From Thermoanaerobaculia bacterium (GTDB lineage: Bacteria; Acidobacteriota; Thermoanaerobaculia; Multivoradales; Multivoraceae), in NCBI GenBank assembly GCA_022823665.1, contig JAJEHN010000024.1, positions 35,501-99,500 on the forward strand: 64,000 nt of DNA. The letters are read 5' to 3'. The notes beneath the pieces are model-generated. The model did no database searches. It was given only the letters and a program-made list of their open reading frames with translations, and was not told the DNA's origin. A program made the translations under genes and the position numbers. The number at the start of each line of letters is the position of its first letter. The first letter of the stretch is position 1. This document shows, piece after piece, positions 20,162 to 30,988 of the stretch.

Positions 20162-20640
20162 GCCAGCGGATAGGCGTTTTCCCGGGTTCCTTCGACCCGG
20201 TCCACAACGGTCACGTCGACCTGATCGAACGCGCCCGTCGCCTCTTCGACGTGCTCTACATCGCCGTCCTCTACAACGAGCAGAAGCAGGCCCTGTTCTC
20301 CGTGGAGGAGCGGATCGAGCTTCTGCGGGACCTGGTCGGCGATTCCGGCGACTGCCGGGTCGAGAGCTTCAGCGGCCTCCTCGTCGACTACGCCCGCGAA
20401 CGGAACGCCACCGCCGTCGTCCGCGGCCTCCGCTCCGGCGCCGACTTCGACTACGAGCTGCCGATGACCCTGATGAACCGCCGCCTCGCCCCGGGCATCG
20501 ACACGATCTTCCTGCTGCCGGCGCCGGAGTGGATCTACCTCTCGAGCCGGCTGACCAAGGAAGTCGGCAGCCTCGACGGTGATCTGACGGGGGTCGTGCC
20601 GCCCGTCGTGCTGGAGGCGCTCCGGCGGAAGCTGGGCTGA
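20158..20640 (+). CDS. coaD: Phosphopantetheine adenylyltransferase
   Basis: Transfers AMP from ATP to 4'-phosphopantetheine, the penultimate step of coenzyme A synthesis. The nucleotidyltransferase signature GSFDPVHNGH is at residues 9-18, and VVRGLRSGADFDYE and the terminal YLSSRLTKEV block are in place. The ATG at 20158 lies inside the propeller gene's stop and gives 160 residues, the family norm. Coupling to an exported propeller gene is unusual and probably reflects a compact transcript rather than shared function. Confidence 0.96.
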   Translation: MSQRIGVFPGSFDPVHNGHVDLIERARRLFDVLYIAVLYNEQKQALFSVEERIELLRDLVGDSGDCRVESFSGLLVDYARERNATAVVRGLRSGADFDYELPMTLMNRRLAPGIDTIFLLPAPEWIYLSSRLTKEVGSLDGDLTGVVPPVVLEALRRKLG

Positions 20641-20665
20641 GGGGCCCGCGTCCCCTCCGACGCCC

Positions 20666-22390
20666 CTAGATCGACTTAGGGCCGACCTTTCCGGTCGAGG
20701 TGAGGTTCGTTCCCGTCAAGGGGTCGTGCACCGTGATCACGTACGAGTGTTCGCGCCTGCGGAGCTGCAGATCGGTCTCGTAGTAGAAGAGTTGGCCCGG
20801 CTGCGGTTCCTGGGCACCGGTGATCGGGACTTTCTCGAAGGACACTTCGGAGCGGTTGCCGCCTTCGTCCATCGCCGTCACCCGAACCTCGACCACGCTT
20901 AGCCACTCGCCGTCGACGGGCAGCAGCTGGATCTGGTCGAGGGGGATCGCCACCTCGACGTTCACCGACATCTTGCGGCGGCCGGCGCGAACCGGCTTGG
21001 AGAAGTGCACTTCTAGCGGTAGCGCGTCGGGCGGATCGCCGAACAGCAGCGCGGCCTTCGCCGTCATGTCGAGCTCGTGGTCGCGCGACATGTCCACGTA
21101 GCCTTCGCGCGTGCGAGCGTTCAGGTTGGCTCGGCCTACGAGTCGTACCGCGATCTGGTGGAACCTGTCGTCCTCGCGCCGTCGAGGTTCGAAGCCGAGC
21201 CAGTAGTACGAGCGGGTATCCGCCACCACGCTGGCCAGCGCCACGTCCCGCCGGAAGTTGACGAGCGGGACCCCGCCGGTCGAGCGTGCCAGCAGGTGCA
21301 GCGTGCTGTGCACGGTGTCTTCCCTTTCGAGCGCAGCGGCGGACGCGTCGGCAGGGTCGATTGCTGCGTTCGCGCGAAATCCCCTGGAGGCATCGCCCCC
21401 GAAGCCCCTCATGGGGCCCGGCACGTCCACCGGGTAGAGCGAGAAACCGATCAGGTTCGCCGTCGACACGAGCGGACCGTAGAGGTCATCCTCGCTCATG
21501 ATCCGGCGATCCCGCGGCAGGCCGCCGTCAGGCAGGTTTGCTCGCGTGTAGATCGCCACGGACCTGGGCCAGCCGCCGGCAAGCAGCAGCATCACCTTGC
21601 GGCCGGGCTGGCCGGAGAACTGGCGCATCGTTGCCATCGCCGCCAGCACCGAACTCTCCAGCTGGTTGGTCAAGCGCTGCCGGTAGGAGTGTTGGGCTCT
21701 GGAGAAGAGAGAGCGCAGGCTCCTGGAGGCCACGGGCTGGACGGCTTCGACATCCGCCCGCACTTGCCGGTCCGTATCGGCCAGACTCCGTGCGGTGAGC
21801 TGCTTCATGCCGCGGGTCGGCCGCTCGCGTGCACGCACCAACGCCTCATCCAACCCCGTCGAGGCCTTCGTCCAGCCGGTCAGCGTCTCTGCAGTCTTGC
21901 CGTCGAACGCGACGATGGCCACCCGGTCGACCGGACGCAGCGTCCTGAGGTCGTCCCTCAGGCGGTCGAGCACCCTGTTCCGGTCGCGCTTGATCGAGAA
22001 GAGGTCGTCGATGAAGATGAGGAAGTTCGTGCCCACCGGCGCGTTTGGGTCTACGCTCGGCACGGCGGCCATGTCGCCATCCCGGGCGCCGCGGGCGAGC
22101 CCGTCCTCGACCTCCGTGAAGTAGGCGATCGGCGTTGGCTCGCCGTCGACCAGGAGCTCGAAGTCCGACGGTTTCAGGCCCTGGATCCGGTTTCCCTGCC
22201 GGTCGGTGACGACGACCTCGACGTTCACCACGCGAACGTCGATCGTCTCCGAGAACACCTCCGGGATCTCCACCTCCTGGCCCGGTGCCGGGACGGCCGT
22301 CCACACGAAAGCGGCGAAGAGCCAAGCGGAGCCGGCCTGACGGCTGACAGACCCGCGCACCCACGACTGGAGGGTTCGCCGGGACTTCAC
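20666..22390 (-). CDS. Exported VWFA-domain protein, acidobacterial type
   Basis: A 574-residue protein beginning at GTG 22390, 14 bases after korB. After an N-terminal hydrophobic segment it has VRVVNVEVVVTDRQGNRIQGL and FELLVDG, the opening of the acidobacterial VWFA family, then a von Willebrand A-type domain at about 95-300. The metal site reads FLIFIDDLFS, with DxSxS not intact. After the A domain come FRRDVALASVV, YYWLGFEP and LNARTREGY, then a beta-rich tail. The family is expanded in Acidobacteriota and of unknown function. No strong ribosome binding site precedes the GTG, so an ATG-less start is uncertain. Confidence 0.8.
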   Translation of the reverse strand: MKSRRTLQSWVRGSVSRQAGSAWLFAAFVWTAVPAPGQEVEIPEVFSETIDVRVVNVEVVVTDRQGNRIQGLKPSDFELLVDGEPTPIAYFTEVEDGLARGARDGDMAAVPSVDPNAPVGTNFLIFIDDLFSIKRDRNRVLDRLRDDLRTLRPVDRVAIVAFDGKTAETLTGWTKASTGLDEALVRARERPTRGMKQLTARSLADTDRQVRADVEAVQPVASRSLRSLFSRAQHSYRQRLTNQLESSVLAAMATMRQFSGQPGRKVMLLLAGGWPRSVAIYTRANLPDGGLPRDRRIMSEDDLYGPLVSTANLIGFSLYPVDVPGPMRGFGGDASRGFRANAAIDPADASAAALEREDTVHSTLHLLARSTGGVPLVNFRRDVALASVVADTRSYYWLGFEPRRREDDRFHQIAVRLVGRANLNARTREGYVDMSRDHELDMTAKAALLFGDPPDALPLEVHFSKPVRAGRRKMSVNVEVAIPLDQIQLLPVDGEWLSVVEVRVTAMDEGGNRSEVSFEKVPITGAQEPQPGQLFYYETDLQLRRREHSYVITVHDPLTGTNLTSTGKVGPKSI

Positions 22391-22404
22391 CGTGGTCGCC
22401 GCTG

Positions 22405-23459
<1,055 letters not shown>

Positions 23460-23463
<4 letters not shown>

Positions 23464-25337
23464 CTCTGGTTCGACTCTCCGGTCATCCGTTCGATCCGGT
23501 GGAGGATTTCGTCCCGCGTGAAGGGCTTGCCTTCGACCTTCGAGTAGGTCTCGATGTCCTTCAGGTAGCGGGCCCGCAGCAGCAGGGCAAGTTGACCCAG
23601 GTTCATCTCCGGCACCAGGACCCGCTCGAAGCGGTCGAGCACGTCACCCAGGTTGCGGGGGAAGGGGTTGATGTGCCACAGGTGGGCGCGGCTGACCGTG
23701 AGGCCGTCGGCCCGGGCCTGGTTCACGGCGCCGGTGATCGCGCCCAGGGTGCTGCCCCAGCCGAGCACGAGGAGCTTGCCGCTCTGCGGCCCTTCCACCT
23801 CCAGGTCGGGGATGTCGTTGACGATCCGGGCCACCTTCTCGGCGCGGAGGCGCACCATGTGGTCGTGGTTCTCCGGCTCGTAGTTCACGTTGCCGGTGAC
23901 GTCCTCCTTCTCGAGCCCGCCGATCCGGTGCTCGAGGCCGGGCGTGCCGGGGATGGCCCACGGCCGGGCGAGCGTCTGCTCGTCGCGCATGTAGGGCATG
24001 AAGCCCTCGGCGTTCTGGTGGAAGTCGACCCGGAGATCGGGAAGCTCCTCGACCTGGGGGATGCGCCACGGCTCGGCGCCGTTCGCGATGTAGCCGTCGG
24101 AGAGCAGGATGACGGGCGTCATGTAGGCCGTCGCCATGCGAACCGCCTCGAGCGCGGTGTCGAAGCAGTTGGCGGGCGAGGACGCGGCGATCACCGGCAC
24201 CGGCGACTCGTTGTTCCGCCCGAACATGACCTGCAGCAGGTCCGCCTGCTCGGTCTTCGTGGGCAGGCCGGTCGAGGGTCCGCCGCGCTGGATGTCGCAG
24301 ATGACGAGCGGCAGCTCGACCATGACCGCCAGGTTGATCCCCTCCGCCTTGAGCGCGATCCCGGGACCACTCGAACAACTGACGCCGAGGTTGCCGCCGA
24401 AGGACGCGCCGATGGCGGCGCAGACGGCGGCGATCTCGTCCTCCGCCTGGTAGGTGGTGACGCCGAAGTGCTTGTAGGTCGCCAGTTCGTGGAGCACGTC
24501 GCTGGCGGGCGTGATCGGGTAGGCGCCGAGGAACAGGGGCAGGCCGCTGCGGCGGCTGGCGGCGACCAGGCCGATGGCGAGCGCCGAGTTGCCGTGGATG
24601 CTGCGGTAGGTGCCGGGCTCGAGCTTGGCCGGCTCCACGTCGTACCGCACCTGGAAGGCGTCGGTGATGTCGCAGAAGTTCCAGCCCGCCTTCATCACCT
24701 TGACGTTGGCCTCGGCGATCTCGGGCCGGCGCCGGAACTTGACCCGGAGCCAGTCGATCGTCGGTTCGAGGGGCCGGCTGAACAGCCAGTAGATCATCCC
24801 CAGGGCGAGGAAGTTCTTGCACCGGTCCTTGGAACGGACGTCGAGTTCGCTCTCTTCCAGTGCCCGCCGGGTCATCGTCGTCAGGGCGACCCGGTACAGC
24901 CGGAAGGCGTTCAGGCTGTCGTCCTCGAGCGGGTTCGACTCGTAGCCGGCGCGCTTCAGATTCCGCGGCGTGAACTCGTCCGTGTTGACGATGATCACGC
25001 CGTTGTCGCGCAGGTCGCGGAGGTTCGCCTTGAGCGCCGCCGGGTTCATCGCGACGAGCACGTCCGGCGCGTCGCCGGGCGTGTGGATGTCGTGGTCGGC
25101 GATGCGGACCTGGAACGCGGAGACGCCCGGCAGCGTCCCCGCCGGCGCCCGGATCTCGGCCGGGAAGTCGGGCAGCGTCGAGAGGTCGTTGCCGATCAGC
25201 GCCGACGTGTTCGTGAACTGCGTGCCCGTGAGCTGCATGCCGTCGCCGGAGTCGCCGGCGAAGCGAATGACGACATCGGAGACGGTTGCTTCAGCGGCTT
25301 TGCCGGCATCCGTCTGCCCTGCGATCGGGAGGGTCAT
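23460..25337 (-). CDS. korA: 2-oxoacid:ferredoxin oxidoreductase, fused gamma-alpha subunit
   Basis: The 625-residue partner of KorB. Residues about 20-200 are the gamma domain (FAGDSGDGMQLTG, PDFPAEIRAPAGT, DVLVAMNPAALK), followed by the alpha domain with GNSALAIGLVAASRRSGLPLF and AYPITPASDVLHEL. The FAD-free KorA layout indicates a CoA-dependent oxidative decarboxylase that reduces ferredoxin, a marker for a reductive or ferredoxin-linked TCA step. The start ATG 25337 follows AGGAACC. A ferredoxin gene lies at 36.4 kb in the same window, but it is not linked. Confidence 0.93.
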
Positions 25338-25476
25338 GGTGGTTCCTGGGATGTGGCAGCCGGACGCTATCGGGGGCGAAACTCTGCCCGCCGCCGCGTC
25401 AGCGGGCTCCGTCCGCGGGACAGTCTGGTGGCAGATAGTACCATGACGCTGCCCCGCGCATCGGCGAGAACCTCAG

Positions 25477-27579
25477 GTGCCCAGTCGCGAGAAAGAAGCG
25501 AGCCGAAGCAGGCCATGGCGGCGAGCCGTCTGGCTGTCTGCGGCCGCTCTCACGCTAACGCTCTCGATCGTCACGGTGTCGCTGGATGCGCCTCTGGCGC
25601 TCGACTTGCTCGCGTGGACCCTGATCACGGTCATCGGGGGTGCGGTGGGTTGGGCTCTCTTCGTCTGGCTGCAACGCCGGTTGCTGTGGCGGGTGGGCCG
25701 GCGACTCGCCTTCAGCTACATGCTGCTGGGTCTGCTGCCGTTCCTGCTCAGCCTGGTGCTGGTCATCGTCGCCGCCTACCTGCTGTCCGGCTCCTTTCTG
25801 GGCCATCTCTACCGCGACGCGGCGATCGGTCTCCACGAGGAGCTCGAAGCGGTGTCCGGCTTCCTTCTCCAGCCTCTCGAAATGGGGCTGCTGGATCCCT
25901 CCGCCCTGCCTGCCGCGCAGGGCGGCGCCGCGCTGGCGTACTACCAGGGAGGCGCCCTCGCGGGCGGGGATCCAAGGGCCCCGGCGTCCTTCCCGGCGTG
26001 GCTGGAGACGGACGGGGCGACGGACGGGCAGCGGCGCCGGAGCCGGGTTCCGCCGCTGGTCGTCCTGCCCGACGGTTCGGCCACCCTGGCAGCAGTGTTT
26101 CGCCGGGGGACCGCGGCGGTCATCGCGTTCTACGACCCGGCGGCCGGTGGGCCACTGGCGCGGGAGCTGAGCCGCCGAAGCGACGTCTGGACGCAGCTCC
26201 GCGGCCCGGGGGAGACGGGCGGCACGGGTTGGACGGTCCAGATCCCCGGCGGCGCGCAGTTCGTCCTGCAGCCTCTGGCGCGGACTCAGGGAAGCGCAGA
26301 GCGCGAGGAGTTCTTCGAGTCCCTGAACGCCAGTTTTCCCTTGAGCATCGTCGGCGTCGAGATGGCCGGACCGCTCCATGCGTTCGCCGACGGCGCGCCG
26401 GTCTCGCCACCGGTTCCGGTGTCACTGGCGGCGACCCAGCGAATCGTCTTCCGCCATCTCTTCTCGCCTTCGAGCCAGGTGGACACGCTGGGCTGGATCT
26501 TCTTCATCATTCCGGCCTTCCTTCTCTTCGACGTCTTCATCTCGGCCACCATCATGGCCATGTTCATGATCCTTGGGCTCAGCCGCGCCGTGAACCGGTT
26601 GAGCGCGGCCACCGGGGCCGTGCAGGCGGGGGACTTCTCGGCCCGCATTCCGGTGCGGCGCAAGGATCAGCTCGGCGCTCTTCAGCGGTCGTTCAACGAG
26701 ATGGCGGCGGGTCTCGAGCGCCTGATCGCCGAGCGCACGGCCCGGCGGGCCCTGGAGCGGGAGCTCGAGTTCGCCCGCGAGGTCCAGAAGAACCTGATTC
26801 CGGGCCAGGGACTGCAGGTGGAGGGGGTCGAGTTCGCCACCTTCTTCGAGCCGTCGGCGGCGATCGGCGGCGACTACTTCGACATCCTCGAGCTCCCCGG
26901 CGAATGGGAAGGCGACAGGGGCCGGCTCGGCGTCGTCATCGCGGACGTGGCCGGGCACGGTCTCTCGGCCGGCCTCCGCATGGCGATGCTCAAGGCCGGC
27001 CTGTTGACCCTGGTGGGGGAGGGCAAGCCGGCGCGGCAACTGCTTCCCGCTCTGGACGGGCTGGTGCGCAAGGCGAGCAGCCGCAGCGCGGAACGTGCTT
27101 CCGCGGCGCCCGGTGACCGCGACCGTGTGTTCGTCACGGCGAGTCTCTCCCTGATCGACGTCTCGACCGGCGTGGTCGAACTGACGAACGCCGGCCATCC
27201 TCCCGCCTACCTGCTGCGGAACGGCGAGATCGAGGAGATTCTGCTTGCCGGGTCTCCGCTCGGCGCGCTCGGCGCGGACTACGGTTTCCGGCGGTTCGAG
27301 CTCGAGCCCGGCGACGTCATGGTCTGGCTCTCGGACGGCTTCATCGAGGCTGCGGACAAAGGCGGCGAGGTCTTCGGCTACGAGCGCACGATCGACTCGC
27401 TCAAGGGCTCTGCCGACAGCGCCATGGAAGTGCGGGACCGCATTCTCGGGGACATCCGCAGCTACACCGAAGGCGTGGGCGCCGAGGACGATCTCACCCT
27501 GGTCGTCATGCGCTACCAGCCGGAGGCCGCGACCTCCGAGACTCCCGCCGACGAGTTGCTGCGGGCGGCCGGCGGCTGA
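25477..27579 (+). CDS. Membrane SpoIIE/RsbU-type PP2C phosphatase with HAMP domain
   Basis: A 700-residue signalling protein. Three hydrophobic segments lie near residues 18-35, 41-62 and 78-107; a periplasmic sensor region of about 220 residues and another helix (LGWIFFIIPAFLLFDVFIS) lead to a HAMP linker with GAVQAGDFSARIPVRRKDQLG. A coiled coil RALERELEFAREVQKNLIPG joins it to the PP2C domain: GGDYFDI, VADVAGHGLSAG, TNAGHPPAYLL, WLSDGFIEA and EDDLTLVV. Such proteins dephosphorylate anti-anti-sigma factors of partner-switching systems; no STAS or kinase partner gene is nearby. The start is GTG 25477. Confidence 0.9.
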   Translation: MPSREKEASRSRPWRRAVWLSAAALTLTLSIVTVSLDAPLALDLLAWTLITVIGGAVGWALFVWLQRRLLWRVGRRLAFSYMLLGLLPFLLSLVLVIVAAYLLSGSFLGHLYRDAAIGLHEELEAVSGFLLQPLEMGLLDPSALPAAQGGAALAYYQGGALAGGDPRAPASFPAWLETDGATDGQRRRSRVPPLVVLPDGSATLAAVFRRGTAAVIAFYDPAAGGPLARELSRRSDVWTQLRGPGETGGTGWTVQIPGGAQFVLQPLARTQGSAEREEFFESLNASFPLSIVGVEMAGPLHAFADGAPVSPPVPVSLAATQRIVFRHLFSPSSQVDTLGWIFFIIPAFLLFDVFISATIMAMFMILGLSRAVNRLSAATGAVQAGDFSARIPVRRKDQLGALQRSFNEMAAGLERLIAERTARRALERELEFAREVQKNLIPGQGLQVEGVEFATFFEPSAAIGGDYFDILELPGEWEGDRGRLGVVIADVAGHGLSAGLRMAMLKAGLLTLVGEGKPARQLLPALDGLVRKASSRSAERASAAPGDRDRVFVTASLSLIDVSTGVVELTNAGHPPAYLLRNGEIEEILLAGSPLGALGADYGFRRFELEPGDVMVWLSDGFIEAADKGGEVFGYERTIDSLKGSADSAMEVRDRILGDIRSYTEGVGAEDDLTLVVMRYQPEAATSETPADELLRAAGG

Positions 27580-27587
27580 GGAGAAGG

Positions 27588-28280
27588 GTGCGCGCCGTCC
27601 TCCGGGTCGCCCTGGCGGCCATGGCTCTGCTGGCCGGCGCGGCGGCGGCCGGCGCCGAACTCGCGATTCTGACGAACGGCCACCGCTACAAGGTGACGGA
27701 GTGGGAAGTTCTGCACCCCGGCCAGGCCGTGGGGGCCGAGCGGATCCGTCTGAGCCTGGAAGGCGGCGGGACGGTGACCCTGCCGCTGATGCAGGTCGAG
27801 CGCATCGTCGATGACGAGATCGTCGAGGAGCCGCCGCCGGACTCTCCGGCTGAACCGGGCTTCACGTTCGACTACCTGCCCGGGCAGACGGCGCCGCCGA
27901 CGCCCTATGGGGAGCTCTTTCTCGAGGTGGGCCGCGAGCACGAACTGAATCCCGATCTGCTGGCGGCCCTGGCGAGGGCCGAGTCGAACTACGACGCGGG
28001 CGCCGTGTCCAGCAAGGGCGCCCGGGGCCTGCTCCAGTTGATGCCGGCGACCGCCGAACGGTTCGGCGTGTCGCCGCGTGAACTCCACGACCCGGCCCGG
28101 AACGTCCTCGCGGCGGCCCGCTACCTGACCTGGCTTCGCGGTCGCTTCGAGGACGATCTGCCGCGCGTGCTCGCCGGCTACAACGCCGGTGAAGGCGCCG
28201 TCGACGCCCATGACGGCGTTCCGCCGTACCGCGAAACGGTGACCTTCATCGGCCGCGTCTACGGCTTCCTCGGCCTGTAG
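27588..28280 (+). CDS. Exported lytic transglycosylase (SLT domain)
   Basis: A 230-residue murein lytic transglycosylase with a signal peptide (LAAMALLAGAAAAGA). Residues about 100-225 are the SLT domain: ALARAESNYDAGAVSSKGARG with the catalytic glutamate in AESNY, LLQLMPATAERFGV, NVLAAARYLTWL and VLAGYNAGEGAV. A small N-terminal region (residues 22-85) with LTNGHRYKV resembles a short SH3-like or DUF4124-like module. The GTG start is preceded by GAGGAGAAG, eight bases after the phosphatase stop, so the two are probably cotranscribed. Confidence 0.92.
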   Translation: MRAVLRVALAAMALLAGAAAAGAELAILTNGHRYKVTEWEVLHPGQAVGAERIRLSLEGGGTVTLPLMQVERIVDDEIVEEPPPDSPAEPGFTFDYLPGQTAPPTPYGELFLEVGREHELNPDLLAALARAESNYDAGAVSSKGARGLLQLMPATAERFGVSPRELHDPARNVLAAARYLTWLRGRFEDDLPRVLAGYNAGEGAVDAHDGVPPYRETVTFIGRVYGFLGL

Positions 28281-28286
28281 CCGGCC

Positions 28287-29213
28287 TCACCGCGCCCGCG
28301 GGTGGTACTGGTCGTACAGCGTCCGCAGGCGGTGTTCGTGGATGTGGGTGTAGATCTGCGTCGTCGTGATGTTCGCGTGTCCGAGCATGACCTGGACGGC
28401 TCGCAGGTCTGCGCCGTGCTCCAGCAAGTGGGTGGCGAAGCTGTGGCGCAGCACGTGGGGCGACAGGTCGGGGATACCCGCGCCCCGGCCGTAGTTCCTG
28501 AGCAGCTTCCAGAAGCCCTGCCGGGTCAGACCGCTGCCGCGGTAGTTCACGAAGACGGTGTCGTGCCGGCCCTTCGCCATCGCCGGCCGCACCTCGCGCA
28601 GATAGCGGTGGAGCCAGTTTTCCGCTGACTCGCCGACCGGCACGACACGTTCCTTTGCCCCTTTCCCGAATGCGATCAGGAAGCCGGCCTCGAGCTGGAG
28701 CTGCGTTCGTTCGAGTCCGACCATCTCGCTGACACGGAGCCCCGTGGCGTAGAGCAACTCGATCATCGTCCGGTCGCGGATCCCCGCCGGCCGGCTCGTG
28801 TCCGGTCCGCTGAGGAGCGCCTCTACCTGTTCTTCTTTCAGTACCTTGGGCAGCCGCCGGGGCAGCCGCGGCGGATACAGGTTGACCGCGGGGTTGTCGT
28901 CGCGGTCGCCTTCGTTGACCAGGAAGGCGTAGAACCGACGCATCGAGACCAGGGCGCGGCTGACCGAGCGGGGCGACAGCCCCTCCCGGCGCAGGCGCCG
29001 CAAGTGCCGGCCGAGCTGGTCGACGCTGGCGGTCAGCAGGTCGCCGCCCGCGTCCTCCAGGTTGCCAGCCAGCCGGACGAGGTCGCGACGGTAGGCGTCG
29101 ACCGTGTGCTGGGAGAGGCCCCGCTCGACCAGGAGCCCGTCGAGATAGCGGTCCAGCGTCCGCTCGCTCTCGGACACCCTGCCGGGCCTGCTCGGCGTGC
29201 TCGTGGCGGCCAT
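28287..29213 (-). CDS. xerD: Tyrosine recombinase XerC/XerD
   Basis: Site-specific recombinase that resolves chromosome dimers at dif. The N-terminal SAM-like domain (YLDGLLVERGLSQHTVDAYR) is followed by the catalytic domain with the arginine in ATGLRVSEMVGL, HVLRHSFATHLLEHG with the conserved H-x-x-R, LGHANITTTQIYTHI with the nucleophilic tyrosine. Start ATG 29213 gives 308 residues; a TTG at 29243 would add ten. The palindromic repeat at 29247-29272 lies just upstream. XerC and XerD cannot be separated by eye, though the length and core motifs favour XerD. Confidence 0.9.
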   Translation of the reverse strand: MAATSTPSRPGRVSESERTLDRYLDGLLVERGLSQHTVDAYRRDLVRLAGNLEDAGGDLLTASVDQLGRHLRRLRREGLSPRSVSRALVSMRRFYAFLVNEGDRDDNPAVNLYPPRLPRRLPKVLKEEQVEALLSGPDTSRPAGIRDRTMIELLYATGLRVSEMVGLERTQLQLEAGFLIAFGKGAKERVVPVGESAENWLHRYLREVRPAMAKGRHDTVFVNYRGSGLTRQGFWKLLRNYGRGAGIPDLSPHVLRHSFATHLLEHGADLRAVQVMLGHANITTTQIYTHIHEHRLRTLYDQYHPRAR

Positions 29214-29246
29214 TTCTGTAGCCAGCAATCTACCAGTCGCCAAACA

Positions 29247-29272
29247 CTGGGTGCGCGGGTCTTCTGACCCGC
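29247..29272 (+). repeat. REP-like palindrome, copy 2
   Basis: Identical over 26 bases to 15283-15308: CTGGGTGC then GCGGGTC-TTCT-GACCCGC. It is followed by ATCGAGCGCGAT and a second small hairpin GCCGC-GGA-GCGGC. It lies in the divergent gap between the recombinase gene and the M28 peptidase gene. Confidence 0.8.
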
Positions 29273-29329
29273 ATCGAGCGCGATGCCGCGGAGCGGCGAG
29301 CCCGAGTCACGCCGCGCTACGATTCGCCG

Positions 29330-30970
29330 ATGATGAAACGAACGATCGCTGCAGCCCTTTGTTCGCTCTCGCTTCTTTGCCTCGCCGCCTGCGGTCAGCC
29401 CGCTCCCGATACCGCGACCCAGCTCGCCACCTGGATCGCCGACCTCTCCGACGACGCGATGGAAGGCCGCGGCCCCGGTACCGCCGGCGACGTCATGGCG
29501 CGGCAGTACATAGCCGACGTGATGGCCGACATTGGCCTCGAACCCGCCGCGGCGGATGGAAGCTGGGAGCAGCCGTTCGACATCGTGGGCATCGACGCTG
29601 CCGTGCCGGAAACCTGGACCTTCCGTTCCGGCGGCGGCGACAGCGTCGACTTCGCTTTCTGGGACGAGTTCATCGCCCACAGCGGCGTGCAGTCGGAGCA
29701 GGCCGTGATCGAAGACGCCGACCTCGTCTTCGTCGGCTACGGCATCCAGGCGCCCGAGTACGGCTGGGACGACTACGGCGGCGCCGACCTTGCCGGCAAG
29801 GTGCTGGTCATGCTGAACAACGACCCGGACTGGGATCCGGACCTGTTCGAGGGCGACCGCCGCCTCTACTACGGCCGCTGGACCTACAAGTACGAGAGCG
29901 CCGCGGCCCAGGGCGCGGCCGGCGCGATCATCATCCACACGACGCCCTCGGCCGGCTACGGCTTCAACGTGGTCCAGTCGTCCTGGACCGGTCCGCAGTT
30001 CGAACTGCCCGACGAGGGCGAACCCCGTACGCAGATCAACGCCTGGCTGACGGAGGAGGCGTCCCGGCGCCTGTTCGAGTTCGCCGGCGTCGACTACGAC
30101 GCCACGCTCGAGTCGGCCCGGAGCGTCGACTTCACTCCGGTGCCGCTCGGGGTGTCGACCAGCCTGTCGCTCATGAACACCATCACGAGCGAGGAGACCG
30201 CCAACGTGCTCGGCGCCCTGCCGGGCAGCGACCCGGAGCTGGCAGACGAGTGGATCGTGTTCACGGCCCACCACGACCACATCGGCATCTCGCCCGACGA
30301 GAGCCTGGAGGACCGCATCTACAACGGCGCCCTGGACAACGCGGCCGGCGTCGCCCAGGTACTCGCGATCGCCGGTGAGCTGGCCGCCCAGAGTCCCGGG
30401 CCGAGCCGCTCCATGCTGTTCGCTCTGGTCGGCGCCGAGGAGCAGGGTCTGCTCGGCTCCGAGTACTACGCCGCCCACCCGACGGTGCCGCCGGGGAAGA
30501 TGGCCGCCAACATCAACTACGACGGCGGGAACCAGTGGGGCCGTACCCGCGACGTGACCTACATCGGCTACGGCAAGTCGAGCCTCGACGCCGTCGTCGA
30601 GGCCGCGGCCGCCGAGCAGGGCCGCACCGTCCTGCCCGACCAGTTCCCCGCCAACGGCTACTTCTACCGCTCGGACCAGTTGAACTTCGCCCGCATCGGC
30701 GTGCCGGCGATCTACCTCGACAACGGCACCGACTTCGTCGACCAGCCTGAAGGGTGGGGCCGCGAGGTGCTGGAGGCCTGGACCGAGAACATCTACCACC
30801 AGGTGTCCGACGAGTACGGCGAGGCCTGGAACTTCGACGGCATGGTCGACGACGTCGAACTCGGCCTGGCCTGCGCCCGCGCGATTTCGGAGAGCCCGGA
30901 ACTGCCGTCCTGGAACCCCGGCGACGAGTTCGAAGCGGCCCGTCTGGCGGCGCTCGCCGCCGTCGAGTAG
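29330..30970 (+). CDS. M28 family zinc peptidase lipoprotein with PA domain
   Basis: A 546-residue exported lipoprotein; the lipobox LCLAAC puts the modified cysteine at C21. The N-terminal region and an inserted PA-like domain (residues about 110-230, with VGYGIQAPEYGWDDYGG) precede the co-catalytic zinc peptidase domain. Zinc ligands are visible as the histidine of FTAHHDHIG, aspartate of ALDNAAG, glutamate pair of VGAEEQGLLGS, aspartate of NYDGGN and histidine of YHQVSDEY. M28 enzymes are aminopeptidases; cleavage of peptides in the periplasm or outside the cell is likely. The short CDGSH gene follows 18 bases later. Confidence 0.93.
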   Translation: MMKRTIAAALCSLSLLCLAACGQPAPDTATQLATWIADLSDDAMEGRGPGTAGDVMARQYIADVMADIGLEPAAADGSWEQPFDIVGIDAAVPETWTFRSGGGDSVDFAFWDEFIAHSGVQSEQAVIEDADLVFVGYGIQAPEYGWDDYGGADLAGKVLVMLNNDPDWDPDLFEGDRRLYYGRWTYKYESAAAQGAAGAIIIHTTPSAGYGFNVVQSSWTGPQFELPDEGEPRTQINAWLTEEASRRLFEFAGVDYDATLESARSVDFTPVPLGVSTSLSLMNTITSEETANVLGALPGSDPELADEWIVFTAHHDHIGISPDESLEDRIYNGALDNAAGVAQVLAIAGELAAQSPGPSRSMLFALVGAEEQGLLGSEYYAAHPTVPPGKMAANINYDGGNQWGRTRDVTYIGYGKSSLDAVVEAAAAEQGRTVLPDQFPANGYFYRSDQLNFARIGVPAIYLDNGTDFVDQPEGWGREVLEAWTENIYHQVSDEYGEAWNFDGMVDDVELGLACARAISESPELPSWNPGDEFEAARLAALAAVE

Positions 30971-30988
30971 CACAAGGAGATTGATCCG

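Noticed and set aside
23499..27116. 1205-residue plus-strand frame over korA and the phosphatase gene
   Set aside because: Spans two real genes on both strands and has no homology-like blocks; artefact of GC bias.
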